A stretch of DNA of 64,000 nt from Nitrospirae bacterium MYbin3. Its GTDB lineage: Bacteria > Nitrospirota > Thermodesulfovibrionia > Thermodesulfovibrionales > Dissulfurispiraceae. The stretch is taken from NCBI GenBank assembly GCA_002753335.1, contig PEAD01000008.1:37528-101527 (forward strand), read 5' to 3'. The notes beneath the pieces were generated by a model. That model did no database searches and was not told the DNA's origin. It saw nothing but the letters and a program-made list of their open reading frames with translations. A program made the translations under genes and the position numbers. Numbering within the stretch: the stretch's first letter is position 1; the number at the start of each line of letters is the position of its first letter. This document shows positions 8,793 through 18,081 of the stretch, in pieces.

Positions 8793-10763
8793 TTATACCT
8801 TGCCGCACTCCCGTTTAATGCCGTCCAGCAGGCTCACAATCTCATCTGATGTGTCTTCCGCCTCTTTGAAAAGCTTCTCTGCCCTCTTGGTGTCACCCGC
8901 ATAATGCAGCCTCAATATTTCTTTTGCCATCAAGTGTACCTTCTCATGCGGATTATCTACGGCCTTAAATGAGGGAAGCGTTCCGCACATCTGTTTTCCC
9001 TGATCGTCATACCATTTCCCGAATCTGCATGTATGATGAGTCGGAAGCTGCTCCGGATCGAGCCTGAGGTCTCCTTTGAGACAGGCGCCAATTTTATTCA
9101 TAAAAGTCCTGTGGTCTGTTTTGGCAAGATCAAGTATCATAAGTTCACTGCCCTTTGTCTTAAAGCTCGCGGATGAATCCCTGAGATGCTCACCAACCTT
9201 AATAAGACCAGCCACCTCATGCATAACATCGTCCGCAAGATGTTCAAGATCCTTCGATATTGAAGATGTCTTTTCGATATTATTGGCAACCTCCTCGGAC
9301 GCAGCAGACTGTTCTTCAACCGCTGTGGCTATCTGGGTTATCTGGTCTTTAACCTTCTGCACAGCGCAAACAATGTTGTTCAGGGTATCGCCCACCTGCT
9401 TTATGTAATCGGTCGCTTTTGTAACCTCTGCAGAGGCCTCTTCCATGGATCTGGTTGTATGGGCAGATTCGGACTGAACAGCGCCGATCTTATCCGAAAT
9501 CTCTACCGTAGCCTTTATTGTTTTCTCGGCCAGTTTTCTCACCTCATCCGCTACAACAGCAAAACCGCGCCCCTGCTCTCCAGCACGCGCAGCCTCGATA
9601 GCCGCATTCAGCGCCAAGAGGTTTGTCTGGTCCGCTATATCTTTAATAACGGTCAAAATATCGCCAATCTCGGCCGTTCTTCCGTTAAGCTTTTCTATCA
9701 TGGCTGATAAATCAACCGTTGACCTATATACACGGTTTACGGTTTCTACAGCGCCATCTGCCACTTCTTTACCTTTAGTGGCTGTATCCATCGCCTCTAC
9801 CGAAGAAGTGGAGGCCTCGGAAGCATTTCTGGCGATATCGGTTATGGTCTGGGACATCTCCTCCGCTGCCGTGGCGATTTGTGCAGCCTGTGCCGACTGG
9901 GTGCGCGTCCCGGCTATGGTCTTCTCTGCCCTGACCTTTAAGACATCCACTATCGAAATTATATTGGTAGCTCCGGTCAGAATACCGTTTATTGTATCGT
10001 TGAAAGTACCAGACATTTTTTTGATATGCTTGGCCAAAACGCCTATCTCATCGTCTTTTTCTATTTTTATATCGATCCTCAAATCCCCGCCTGCCAAAGT
10101 TTCTACACCCTCCGAAATATGGGCGAGTTCATTTTTGATCGGTCTTGCCAAAAGAAAAATTCCCCCGACAACTACCAGCAATAGGATAAGCGCATAAACC
10201 GCAAGAACAACCCAATCCATTTTCTGCTGCATAGCTACAGCTTCATCTGTTTCTGACCCCATCTTTTTGCTCGCAAAGCTTTTCAGCTCTGCCAAGGCTG
10301 ACTGAGTCTCTTTCAACGCCGGTTGTGTTTCTTCTATAAATATCTTTTCTGCCAAAGGCCTTTTGCCGTCCTTAAGCGCGGCTATTATCTTTGCGGCTGT
10401 TTCATGAAGTTTTTTATGCGGGGCTTCGATCTTTTTAAAGATATTCTCAACTTCCTTGGAGGGTCTGTAGGAGTAGTACCATTCACCGAACTTGCATTTT
10501 GTATGGTCGAGCTTGCCCGCAAATTCCTTGCCCTGCATAATTGTTCCTACAGAAAGCGCTTCTGCCCATTTGAAATGGTCAACTATCCTCTCTCCCAGAA
10601 GATCGACCAGTTCAGAATATTCATGAACATCATTAAGCATCTCTTTCGTTGTATTAATTGTTACGCGTGAAAAGATCCCGAGACAGATCAGAATGGCCGC
10701 AAGGATTCCGATACCGAAATAAATCTTGTTCGTAATGGTAAGTTTCACGTTCCCCACCCCCAT
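8793..10763 (-). CDS. methyl-accepting chemotaxis protein with two CZB zinc-binding domains
   Basis: Transmembrane receptor feeding a CheA/CheW system. From the chosen ATG (656 residues): first membrane helix about 14-34, periplasmic CZB domain about 55-150 with His63, His87/Cys90 in [11 protein letters not shown] and His116/His120 in PHKKLHE, second helix about 185-207, HAMP about 208-265 and signalling domain with [21 protein letters not shown] second CZB domain covers about 555-645 ([19 protein letters not shown]) at the cytoplasmic end. CZB domains bind zinc through His and Cys. Starts at 10799 (ATG) and 10748 (GTG) are possible. The promoter is shared with the divergent PilZ gene. Confidence 0.9.
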   Translation of the reverse strand: MGVGNVKLTITNKIYFGIGILAAILICLGIFSRVTINTTKEMLNDVHEYSELVDLLGERIVDHFKWAEALSVGTIMQGKEFAGKLDHTKCKFGEWYYSYRPSKEVENIFKKIEAPHKKLHETAAKIIAALKDGKRPLAEKIFIEETQPALKETQSALAELKSFASKKMGSETDEAVAMQQKMDWVVLAVYALILLLVVVGGIFLLARPIKNELAHISEGVETLAGGDLRIDIKIEKDDEIGVLAKHIKKMSGTFNDTINGILTGATNIISIVDVLKVRAEKTIAGTRTQSAQAAQIATAAEEMSQTITDIARNASEASTSSVEAMDTATKGKEVADGAVETVNRVYRSTVDLSAMIEKLNGRTAEIGDILTVIKDIADQTNLLALNAAIEAARAGEQGRGFAVVADEVRKLAEKTIKATVEISDKIGAVQSESAHTTRSMEEASAEVTKATDYIKQVGDTLNNIVCAVQKVKDQITQIATAVEEQSAASEEVANNIEKTSSISKDLEHLADDVMHEVAGLIKVGEHLRDSSASFKTKGSELMILDLAKTDHRTFMNKIGACLKGDLRLDPEQLPTHHTCRFGKWYDDQGKQMCGTLPSFKAVDNPHEKVHLMAKEILRLHYAGDTKRAEKLFKEAEDTSDEIVSLLDGIKRECGKV

Positions 10764-10773
10764 ATCAAATTTT

Positions 10774-10789
10774 ATTATGTTAACATAAT
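10774..10789. promoter_or_regulatory. perfect 16-bp palindrome with outward-facing -10 boxes between divergent genes
   Basis: The bases form ATTATGTT followed by its exact reverse complement AACATAAT. Two further matching pairs flank it after one mismatch. Each half ends in CATAAT, a plausible -10 element reading outwards. On the plus strand the expected transcription start would lie about six bases before the PilZ-HD-GYP ATG at 10802. On the minus strand it would lie about four bases before the chemoreceptor ATG at 10763. Neither gene has a Shine-Dalgarno sequence. It may instead be an operator. Confidence 0.5.
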
Positions 10790-10801
10790 TAACTTGCATA
10801 T

Positions 10802-12400
10802 ATGGCTACTGCACAACAAAAAAGAGACTACTTCAGGATGGACATGATGCTGCCTTTTCAGGCTGCGGTGGTCCGCGAACATAAGGGAGAACACCTTGTC
10901 AGCTCAGAATGCGAAGCCTCAAACCTGAAAAACACAATACTGAACATCAGCGGAGGAGGTCTTAACTTCAGGTCAAAACTGGAGTTCCTGACAGGAGACC
11001 TGCTGAAGATGGTTCTTACAGTCCCGCTTTTGATGCCGAGAACCGTTTGCATCTATGGAAAGGTTGTGAAATCTGATAAGACCCCCAAGGGCAATTATAA
11101 AGTGCGGGTGACATTCTCAGGCATAACAGAAAGGGTCAGGGACATCATTATAGGATTTATCATCAAGCATGAACGGGATGTGCTGCGAAGCACTCAGCTT
11201 CGCGACTCTATGCGCTTCACCGATGTTTCTATTGTAAGGCTTTCGGAAGGAACAGACCTTCCTTTTCAGATTTATATTCCAGATAAAGACGGCCCCCGTT
11301 TTTTATTCGACTCGGGACTGACTTATGACGGACTTGCAAAGGAATATTTTGAAGAAAGAGGCATTTCGAAAGTGTATGTTCAGGAGGATGACCTCCCCAA
11401 TCTGGAAATGTATCTGGAAAAAGTGAGAGGTGTAAAAATAGAGCTGTTTAACCATGAGGACAAAAAGTCTTTCAAAGAATATTCGTTCAGAAAGCGGCAG
11501 CTTCACTGCATCGGCAGACGCGTTCTGCTTCCGCGAACCGAGATAATGTTCAACCTGTACAAGATAGAGCATTATAACTACAGCCTGTTTATTGAAGGTT
11601 CGCCTTCTACACCGGTTATGCTGGATGAAAATGTTCCGTCCATGCCGGTCGATTTTTTTGTTAGGTTTAAAGAAATACCTTTGTATCTCGAATATCTAAA
11701 AACACTGCCGGAAGATGCTGCACCGCTTGCCCTTAAAGAAAGGGCCTGTGTTGTCATGCATGATGTTCTGGACAACTTCACAAACAGCTCAAAAATAATC
11801 TCGGGGATGGAAGTGGCACAGGAAATAGTCGCACAATTGCAAAAGGCGCCCGACTCGTTTTATAGAATGCTTACCTACGACGCGGTTGATTTTTATCCCT
11901 ATGTCCATGCCGTGGATGTGGCTGTTTTGAGTGCGCGTACCGCCCTTGCACTCTCTTTTTCTAAGGATGATGTTGCTGCCCTTACTATCGGCGCCCTCTT
12001 TCATGACTTCGGTTTTGGCAGCATCAACGACGAGATAGTCAACAAGCAAGGACGCTTGTCAGATGCTGAAGAAGAAGTATTCAAAACTCATGTTATAGAA
12101 GGCGCGGCCCTGCTCGAACACAACAAAGAATTTCCGAAAAAATCGTTGGCTGCGCTGCTTCATCATCACGAAAGCCTCGCAGGTAATGGTTATCCAGACG
12201 CTCTTTCGGGCAACGAGATTTCGGCCTTCGGACGGATAACCGCTATTGCGGATTCCTATGACCAGCTTACCACCCAGCAGCCGTTCAGAACCCGGATGAA
12301 ACCGGCCCAGGCTCTTTCTGTTATGACAAAAGATGCGGCAAAATACGACCCGATGATACTTGCGGTCTTCATAAAACTGATAGCCCAGCAGATCAAATGA
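10802..12400 (+). CDS. PilZ domain / HD-GYP domain cyclic-di-GMP phosphodiesterase
   Basis: A 532-residue soluble protein. An N-terminal PilZ domain (about 5-120) has the c-di-GMP-binding arginine segment KRDYFRMD and the NISGGGLNF motif. A middle domain (about 135-220) resembles the segment that precedes many HD-GYP domains. The HD-GYP domain (about 335-525) shows [22 protein letters not shown] and [12 protein letters not shown]. The usual HHExxDGxGYP is altered to [11 protein letters not shown], so the Asp is missing although GYP remains. Canonical HD residues are kept, so hydrolysis of c-di-GMP or pGpG is likely but not certain. No Shine-Dalgarno sequence precedes the ATG. It overlaps tlyA by four bases. 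Confidence 0.85.
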   Translation: MATAQQKRDYFRMDMMLPFQAAVVREHKGEHLVSSECEASNLKNTILNISGGGLNFRSKLEFLTGDLLKMVLTVPLLMPRTVCIYGKVVKSDKTPKGNYKVRVTFSGITERVRDIIIGFIIKHERDVLRSTQLRDSMRFTDVSIVRLSEGTDLPFQIYIPDKDGPRFLFDSGLTYDGLAKEYFEERGISKVYVQEDDLPNLEMYLEKVRGVKIELFNHEDKKSFKEYSFRKRQLHCIGRRVLLPRTEIMFNLYKIEHYNYSLFIEGSPSTPVMLDENVPSMPVDFFVRFKEIPLYLEYLKTLPEDAAPLALKERACVVMHDVLDNFTNSSKIISGMEVAQEIVAQLQKAPDSFYRMLTYDAVDFYPYVHAVDVAVLSARTALALSFSKDDVAALTIGALFHDFGFGSINDEIVNKQGRLSDAEEEVFKTHVIEGAALLEHNKEFPKKSLAALLHHHESLAGNGYPDALSGNEISAFGRITAIADSYDQLTTQQPFRTRMKPAQALSVMTKDAAKYDPMILAVFIKLIAQQIK

Positions 12401-13128
12401 AGGCGCGGCTTGATAAAATTGTTTTAGAAAAAGGCTTTGCTTCTAGCCGCGAACGTGCTCAGGCCCTGATAATGGAAGGAAAGGTTTTTGTCAGCGGCAT
12501 GCCTGCAACCAAAGCAGGTTCTATGTTCGAACCCAATATCGCCATAGAAATAAAAGGCTGCGATATGCCTTACGTAAGCCGCGGCGGGCTTAAGCTTGAA
12601 GCTGCGCTTGACCATTTTGGCGTATCGCCCGAAGGCAAAGCCGCGATGGATGTGGGAGCTTCCACAGGCGGCTTTGCAGATTGCATGCTTCAGCGCGGTG
12701 CAAAAAAAGTCTACTGCGTGGACGTAGGATATGGCCAGCTTGCATGGAAAATCAGGCAGGACCCGCGTGTCGTGCTTATAGAAAGAACTAACTTTCGTTA
12801 CATAGAAAATGAAAAGATCCCCGAACCTATAGACTTAGCTGTCATTGATGTTTCGTTCATCTCGCTGACTCTAGTTGTGCCTAAAGCGCTCGAATTCCTA
12901 AAACAAGACGGCGAGATTATAGCGCTTATCAAGCCTCAATTTGAGGTAGGAAAAGGAGAGGTTGATAAAGGGGGCATTGTTCGGGATGAACTGAAAAGAC
13001 AGGTAGCAGTTGAGAAAATACAGATGCATTTTGAAAACCTCAGCCTTCAGGATATCGGAACAATCCAATCCCCGATTCTGGGGCAAAAAGGTAATGCAGA
13101 ATATTTAATATACGCAAGACGCGGCTGA
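12397..13128 (+). CDS. tlyA: TlyA family rRNA 2'-O-methyltransferase
   Basis: Predicted ribose methyltransferase of rRNA, annotated as haemolysin in older work. An S4 RNA-binding domain occupies residues 1-60 (RLDKIVLEKGFASSRERAQA). The FtsJ-like SAM-binding domain begins with AMDVGASTGGFADCMLQRG near residue 78 and continues with VIDVSFISL and LIKPQFEVGKGEV. The 243-residue length is usual. The ATGA overlap with the preceding PilZ-HD-GYP gene implies translational coupling. Target nucleotides (16S and 23S in mycobacteria) are known only for other organisms. Confidence 0.93.
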   Translation: MKARLDKIVLEKGFASSRERAQALIMEGKVFVSGMPATKAGSMFEPNIAIEIKGCDMPYVSRGGLKLEAALDHFGVSPEGKAAMDVGASTGGFADCMLQRGAKKVYCVDVGYGQLAWKIRQDPRVVLIERTNFRYIENEKIPEPIDLAVIDVSFISLTLVVPKALEFLKQDGEIIALIKPQFEVGKGEVDKGGIVRDELKRQVAVEKIQMHFENLSLQDIGTIQSPILGQKGNAEYLIYARRG

Positions 13129-13167
13129 CAGCATTAGAAACTACTATCTGCTTTTAGGAGGGAATTT

Positions 13168-13779
13168 ATGAAAACGCTTATCGTCTATTATTCGATGTAC
13201 GGACATGTTCACAAAATGGCCGAGTCTGTTGCCGAAGGAGTGAAAGAGGTCGAGGGCGCTGAAGCTGTTCTCAGACGGGTGCCCGAAACCTTGAGTGACG
13301 AAGTTCTCGAAAAAATGGGCGCAAAGGAAGCTCAGAAAAGTTTTAGCCATGTTCCGCTTTGCACGGTTGAAGAACTGGCATCTGCGGATGCGATTATTTT
13401 CGGAACTCCGACAAGGTTCGGCAATATGTGCGGCCAGATGAGGCAGTTCCTTGATTCTACAGGACAGCTCTGGATGCAGGGCGCATTGATAGGCAAGCCG
13501 GCCGGCGTATTTGTGAGCACAGCAACGCAGCACGGCGGACAGGAATCGACCATTCTTAATTTTATTCCAACAATCCTGCATCACGGCATGATATATGTTG
13601 GCCTTCCTTATTCGTTTCAGGGGCAACTGCAGGCAGAAACGGTATCGGGCTGCTCGCCGTACGGCTCATCCACAATAGCCGGAACAAAAGGCGAAAAACA
13701 ACCGGTCGAGAATGATCTTGCAGGTGCACGGTTTCAGGGCAGGCATATAACTCAAGTGGCGGTTAAGCTGAAAGGATAA
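13168..13779 (+). CDS. wrbA: WrbA-type NAD(P)H:quinone oxidoreductase
   Basis: FMN-dependent two-electron quinone reductase of the flavodoxin fold. The N-terminal phosphate loop YYSMYGHVHKMAESVAEGV is visible at residues 7-25. The family segments IIFGTPTRFGNMCGQMRQFL near 75 and GGQESTILNFIPTILHHGM near 115 follow, then GCSPYGSSTIAG. Length of 203 residues is typical. AGGAGGG lies six bases before the ATG. The 39-base gap after tlyA may hold a promoter but no good one is seen. Two-electron reduction avoids semiquinone radicals, which fits a quinone-respiring cell exposed to occasional oxygen. Confidence 0.93.
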   Translation: MKTLIVYYSMYGHVHKMAESVAEGVKEVEGAEAVLRRVPETLSDEVLEKMGAKEAQKSFSHVPLCTVEELASADAIIFGTPTRFGNMCGQMRQFLDSTGQLWMQGALIGKPAGVFVSTATQHGGQESTILNFIPTILHHGMIYVGLPYSFQGQLQAETVSGCSPYGSSTIAGTKGEKQPVENDLAGARFQGRHITQVAVKLKG

Positions 13780-13823
13780 CTGGGACTAAAGCCTTAAATT
13801 TTCATTCGCTTTCGGTCAAGAGT

Positions 13824-13829
13824 TATAAT
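13824..13829 (+). promoter_or_regulatory. candidate -10 element (TATAAT) directly before the nuclease gene
   Basis: A perfect TATAAT sits eight bases before the ATG at 13838, which puts the expected transcription start at or next to the start codon. No Shine-Dalgarno sequence lies between them. The -35 region (TTCATT, 17 bases upstream) is weak. A leaderless transcript is the simplest reading. Confidence 0.4.
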
Positions 13830-13837
13830 ATTCAACA

Positions 13838-14632
13838 ATGATACGGAATACCTTTTCGATGCTTAACGGCATCGGCGAAAAACTTGAGCGCAGGATATGG
13901 CAGAGCGGAATCCTCACATGGAAAGATTTTTGCGAATGTAATGAAATCGAAGGGATAAGCGCAGATAGAAAGCATGCTTATGATGATCAGCTTCTAAAGG
14001 CTTCCGAGGCGCTGGGCTCCAGAAACGCCGAATACTTTGCGGCTATGATGAAAAGGCGGGAGCATTGGCGGCTTTATGAACTGTTTAAAGAAGAGATTGT
14101 CTGCCTTGATATAGAGACCAACGGCTATCAGCACAACTCTGGCGGTTATGTCACGGTCGTAGGCCTTTATGACGGGCACGAGTGTAAAACATTTGTGCGC
14201 GGCGAAAACCTGACCACAGAAAATCTGAACAGAGCCTTGTATGGCTATAAATGCCTGATCACATTCTATGGATCAGGTTTTGATGTGCCTTTTCTTCAAA
14301 GATCTTTTCCGGGAGTATTATTCGACATTCCTCATTTTGATCTCTGTTATGCAGCCCGCAGGCTAAAGATCGAAGGCGGGCTTAAAAAACTTGAAGTCAT
14401 GTTCGGAATAGACAGGGATGAAAACACAAGAGGCATGAACGGCTACGATGCGGTCAGGCTCTGGGAAGAGGTGAAACGAGGCAATCTTGCTGCAAAAGAA
14501 CTTCTCCTGAAATACAACAAGGAGGACACCATGAATCTTTTCAGGCTGGCCGAAATCCTTTATGAAAAGCTTAAAGATTCCACCGGCATAAAAACATTTA
14601 CCCGTTCAGAAAAGGTTTATGGATATCGTTAA
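13838..14632 (+). CDS. RNase H-fold DEDDh-type exonuclease (YprB-like)
   Basis: A 264-residue protein. Residues 1-80 form a helical region. From about residue 85 an RNase H-like 3'-5' exonuclease domain follows: CLDIETNG holds the first Asp and Glu, FYGSGFDVPFLQRSF holds the next Asp, and KYNKEDTMNLFRLA contains the last acidic residue. This pattern matches the ribonuclease H-like YprB family found in many bacteria, whose substrate is unknown. Its 3' end overlaps the xerD start by 14 bases. The gene probably begins a new transcript at the TATAAT upstream. Confidence 0.78.
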   Translation: MIRNTFSMLNGIGEKLERRIWQSGILTWKDFCECNEIEGISADRKHAYDDQLLKASEALGSRNAEYFAAMMKRREHWRLYELFKEEIVCLDIETNGYQHNSGGYVTVVGLYDGHECKTFVRGENLTTENLNRALYGYKCLITFYGSGFDVPFLQRSFPGVLFDIPHFDLCYAARRLKIEGGLKKLEVMFGIDRDENTRGMNGYDAVRLWEEVKRGNLAAKELLLKYNKEDTMNLFRLAEILYEKLKDSTGIKTFTRSEKVYGYR

Positions 14633-15494
14633 ATCTTTTGCTTCGTATCTTTCGGTCGAACGTGGCTTGTCTTCAAACACGGTTCAGTCGTACAGCCTTG
14701 ACCTGCATGGATTTGATGAGTTTCTTGTGCATAAAGGCAAAGATATTAAGTCGTTTACCAGAGAGGATATAACCGACTATTTTGAGAAACTAAAAAAGGC
14801 CGGCCAATCGGCAGCAAGCATAGCACGGCTGCTGTCTTCGATAAAAAGCCTCTGCAGATTTTTAATTATAGAACGCATGATATCCGAAGATCCGACCGAA
14901 ATATTGAAAGCGCCTAAACATTGGGAGCGGCTTCCAAAGTCTTTGGATGTTTCGGTCATAAAAGAGCTGCTCGAAATGAAAATAGAGAACAAAACTTTTC
15001 TAAGAGACGCAGCAATGCTTGAGCTTCTTTATTCTTCCGGATTAAGGGCAAGCGAAATAATATCTTTAAAGGTACAGGACCTTCATGTTGATGCAGGATT
15101 TATCAGAATCATGGGCAAAGGTTCTAAAGAGCGCGTGGTGCCTGTAAACCGGCGTGCTATAGAGAGAATAGCAACATACATGACCGACTTAAGGCCGGAA
15201 CTGCTTAAGAACAAGCAGTCCGCCTATATCTTCCTTTCTAACCGGGGTGCCCCGATGACACGGCAGCGCTTCTGGCAGGCGCTCAAGGTTTTCGGGACGG
15301 CAGCAGGCATTAAACTCTCGCCGCATATGGTGAGGCACTCATTTGCCACGCATCTTCTCGGAGGCGGAGCTGACCTAAGGTCCGTGCAAAAAATGCTGGG
15401 GCATTCGGATATAGCCACAACCCAGATTTATACTAAAGTTTCACGCGACAGGGTAAAGGAAGTTTTTATCAAGCATCACCCTCGCGCCAAGTAA
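14619..15494 (+). CDS. xerD: tyrosine recombinase XerD/XerC
   Basis: Site-specific recombinase that resolves chromosome dimers at dif together with its partner. The SAM-like N-terminal domain spans residues 1-85. The catalytic domain has all expected residues: Arg143 (SSGLRASEI), Lys167 (MGKGSKERVVPV), His236 and Arg239 (PHMVRHSFATHLL), His262 (LGHSDIATTQIY) and nucleophile Tyr271. The 291-residue length is that of XerC/XerD, not of phage integrases, and no mobile element surrounds it. XerC versus XerD cannot be decided by eye. Confidence 0.9.
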   Translation: MDIVKSFASYLSVERGLSSNTVQSYSLDLHGFDEFLVHKGKDIKSFTREDITDYFEKLKKAGQSAASIARLLSSIKSLCRFLIIERMISEDPTEILKAPKHWERLPKSLDVSVIKELLEMKIENKTFLRDAAMLELLYSSGLRASEIISLKVQDLHVDAGFIRIMGKGSKERVVPVNRRAIERIATYMTDLRPELLKNKQSAYIFLSNRGAPMTRQRFWQALKVFGTAAGIKLSPHMVRHSFATHLLGGGADLRSVQKMLGHSDIATTQIYTKVSRDRVKEVFIKHHPRAK

Positions 15495-15520
15495 AAACAA
15501 CAAACAGGGAGAACGATTAA

Positions 15521-16711
15521 ATGATACGAAAAGGTCTGATCGAAAAGTTTTTCGAAGCCGCAAGCATACAGCGCTGGAATGATCATGTGCGGCCGGTAGA
15601 GCTTACAGAACTTGATAAGCAGGCGCACAAAATGGTTATTGCGTATGTTGTGGCCAAGTTCGAGGAAACTGAACGCGAAACTACGATCGACTGGATAAAG
15701 CTTATCGAAGGCGGCATCTTCGAGTTCCTGCACAGGGTTGTGCTCACAGATATAAAACCGCCGGTCTTTCACAAAATGATGGCCCAAAAAGGCAAAGAGC
15801 TGAACGCATGGATGCTTAAGCAGGTGGATGACGACATCAAGGGACTGCCGGCAGATTTCGCAGACAAATTCAGCGCATACCTTCTGAACCCTGATTATGC
15901 GAAACTCGAAAAGCGCATACTCAGGGCAGCCCATTATCTGGCCACCAACTGGGAGTTCAAAATAATCTATAACATAAACCCCTTTATTTACGGCATAGAA
16001 AAAACCAAAGAAGAGATAGAAAACCAGATAGAAGACCACTACGATCTTATCGGAGTTCAAAAGATTTCTCTCGGAAAAAAATCCTACGGCTTTATAGACC
16101 TCTGTGGACAGCTTAGGTTCCAGCAGCGATGGGCGCAGTCTCCAAGGATACCCAAGACCTCGGTGCTCGGACATATGCTGATAGTTGCTATGCTGTCGTA
16201 CCTCTGTTCAATAACGGTTAACGCCTGCCCCCAAAGAACCCGCAATAATTTCTTTGCAGCGCTTTTTCATGACCTTCCGGAAGTGCTGACGCGTGACATC
16301 GTATCGCCGATAAAGGGTTCGGTCGAAGGTCTGCAGGACATAATAAAGGAGTACGAAAATATTCAGGTTGAGGAAAAACTCTTTCCTCTTCTGCCTCCTG
16401 CATGGCACGAAGAAATACGGTATTTTATTGAAGACGAATTTACCGGAAAGATCAAAGAAAATGGTGTGGTCAAAAAAAGTTCAAGCTCAAAAATAAACGC
16501 CAAATTCAACCATGATAATTTCTCGCCTGTTGACGGCGAACTGATAAGGGCCTGCGATGAGCTTGCCGCCTTTATCGAGGCTTCGCTCTCGATCCAGCAC
16601 GGCATAAAATCACATTACCTCGTTGACGGCAAACAGGCCCTTTTTGACAAATATAGGGCAAAAGAGATCGCAGGTATAGAGTTCGGCCCGATATTCGATT
16701 ACTTCCACTGA
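15521..16711 (+). CDS. HD-domain phosphohydrolase (YfbR-like)
   Basis: A 396-residue cytoplasmic protein. The metal-binding HD core is in the middle: LGHMLIVAMLSYLCSI (His), FFAALFHDLPEVLTRDIVSP (His-Asp pair) and DGELIRACDELAAFIEAS (distal Asp). This resembles YfbR-type 5'-deoxynucleotidases and their relatives. About 190 residues precede the core and have no motif that I know. GGGAG lies 11 bases before the ATG. The 3' end is four bases before lpxL. The substrate cannot be read from the sequence. Confidence 0.78.
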   Translation: MIRKGLIEKFFEAASIQRWNDHVRPVELTELDKQAHKMVIAYVVAKFEETERETTIDWIKLIEGGIFEFLHRVVLTDIKPPVFHKMMAQKGKELNAWMLKQVDDDIKGLPADFADKFSAYLLNPDYAKLEKRILRAAHYLATNWEFKIIYNINPFIYGIEKTKEEIENQIEDHYDLIGVQKISLGKKSYGFIDLCGQLRFQQRWAQSPRIPKTSVLGHMLIVAMLSYLCSITVNACPQRTRNNFFAALFHDLPEVLTRDIVSPIKGSVEGLQDIIKEYENIQVEEKLFPLLPPAWHEEIRYFIEDEFTGKIKENGVVKKSSSSKINAKFNHDNFSPVDGELIRACDELAAFIEASLSIQHGIKSHYLVDGKQALFDKYRAKEIAGIEFGPIFDYFH

Positions 16712-16715
16712 CAAC

Positions 16716-17618
16716 ATGAAGCGCCTGTTTTGGCTTATTGAATTTGCTATACTGATCTTGCTCTCGCTGCCGTTTGCGTTGCTTCCAATGCGCATAGCCT
16801 TGAAAACCGGCGCGTTGCTGGGATCTTTTGTTTTCAACATCTGGACGAGCAGGCGCAAAATCGCTATAGAGAACATACAAAAAACCATTGAACTGGGCGA
16901 AATCAAATCTTCTGATAAACCTGAGAAGATAGCCCTGGAATGTTTTAAGAATCTCGGCAGGTCGTTCATCGAAATAATCAAGATTTATTACGGCTTCGGC
17001 AGTAACCTTGTTCAAGCAATCGAAATTAGAGGGCTCGAAAATTTCCTAAAGGCAAAAGAAAAAAACAAAGGCATAATAATGATTACCGGACACTGCGGGA
17101 ACTGGGAACTGTGCGCGCTGGCTATAAGCGCAAAAATCAGCGTTGCATCCGGAGTTGCGCGCAGGCAGAACAACCCGTTCATGAACGCCGCAATAGAGAA
17201 GGTGAGGGCAGGATTTGGCAACAGCATAATATACAAACAGGGCGCGCTGAAAAGCATCCTCTCTGCGCTCAAGAAAAACAGCGTGGTTGGAATCTTGATA
17301 GATCAGGCTGTGGTAAGCGACGAAGGCTACATCATCGACTTCCTTGGACGCGGCGCGTGGGCCACTAAAATGCCTGCGCTTATAGCCCGAAAAACCGGCG
17401 CCCCTGTTCTGCCGGTTTTTATTAAAAGAGAGAACAGCGGACATCTGCTCACTGTTTGCCCCGAAATTGAGCTAAGTGCTCTTGAGGACAAAGAAGAGGC
17501 TCTGATTGCGGACACAAAACAGCTTATGCAGCCTATCGAAGAATATATCCGCCAGAACCCCTACGAATGGCTCTGGATTCACAGACGGTGGAAGAGAGTG
17601 CCCCCGTTGACTCAATAA
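16716..17618 (+). CDS. lpxL: lipid A acyltransferase of the LpxL/HtrB family
   Basis: Membrane-anchored enzyme adding a secondary acyl chain to the lipid A precursor, which marks the host as an LPS-bearing Gram-negative. One N-terminal membrane helix covers about residues 5-24. The catalytic HX4E motif is HCGNWE at 126-131, and the downstream segments GVARRQNNPFMN, VGILIDQAV and GAPVLPVFIKR match the family. The C-terminus ends with the usual PYEWLWIHRRWKR. Length of 300 residues is normal. No Shine-Dalgarno sequence is obvious in the four-base gap after the HD gene. Confidence 0.92.
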   Translation: MKRLFWLIEFAILILLSLPFALLPMRIALKTGALLGSFVFNIWTSRRKIAIENIQKTIELGEIKSSDKPEKIALECFKNLGRSFIEIIKIYYGFGSNLVQAIEIRGLENFLKAKEKNKGIIMITGHCGNWELCALAISAKISVASGVARRQNNPFMNAAIEKVRAGFGNSIIYKQGALKSILSALKKNSVVGILIDQAVVSDEGYIIDFLGRGAWATKMPALIARKTGAPVLPVFIKRENSGHLLTVCPEIELSALEDKEEALIADTKQLMQPIEEYIRQNPYEWLWIHRRWKRVPPLTQ

Positions 17619-17622
17619 AAAG

Positions 17623-17650
17623 TTGCTTTTCTATTGTTTGCTGATATAAT
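17623..17650 (+). promoter_or_regulatory. candidate sigma-70 promoter of the response-regulator gene
   Basis: TTGCTT (17623-17628) and a perfect TATAAT (17645-17650) are separated by 16 bases. The predicted start near 17657 leaves a leader of about 35 bases ending with the ribosome site CGGAG ahead of the ATG at 17692. The promoter starts inside the gap after lpxL, so the response regulator is likely transcribed on its own. Confidence 0.6.
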
Positions 17651-17691
17651 TAAATTTACCTGATCATTTAATATCAAACAACGGAGCCCCA

Positions 17692-18069
17692 ATGACATCC
17701 TCACAAAAAGAAAAATTAAAGGTTCTTTACGTTGAAGACGATGAGATAACCAAAGCGGCTGTCAGCATGTTCATTTCCAGAGTGGCCGATGTTTATACCG
17801 CATCAAACGGAAAAGAAGGCTTCGATATGTTCATGCAGCACAGCCCTGATATAGTTGTAACCGATATTTCTATGCCTGTGATGGACGGGAACAAGATGAT
17901 AAGAATGATTATGCAGCATAACGAAAACACGCCTATTATAATCACCACAGCGTTTAACGATTCGGAGCATACGCTCTGCAAGTTTTACAGGATAGTTCCC
18001 AAGCCTTTTGATAAGGACGAGCTTATATCCGCTATTAGAGCGTGCGCTGAATATATAGGACAGGGGTAA
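17692..18069 (+). CDS. single-domain response regulator
   Basis: A CheY-like receiver of 125 residues without an output domain. The acidic pocket is at Glu15-Asp16-Asp17 (YVEDDEIT), the phosphoacceptor is Asp58 in IVVTDISMPVMDG, and the conserved Lys104 lies in VPKPFDKDE. It is convergent with the CBS/PAS/GGDEF gene, whose 3' end is 12 bases away. No kinase is adjacent. It could act as a phosphate shuttle or sink for one of the sensor kinases encoded in the region. Confidence 0.9.
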   Translation: MTSSQKEKLKVLYVEDDEITKAAVSMFISRVADVYTASNGKEGFDMFMQHSPDIVVTDISMPVMDGNKMIRMIMQHNENTPIIITTAFNDSEHTLCKFYRIVPKPFDKDELISAIRACAEYIGQG

Positions 18070-18081
18070 AGGCTGGACTTT

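Noticed and set aside
14619..15494. Integrase of a mobile element
   Set aside because: Length, sequence style and housekeeping neighbours fit XerC/XerD. No attachment repeats, tRNA or phage genes lie nearby.
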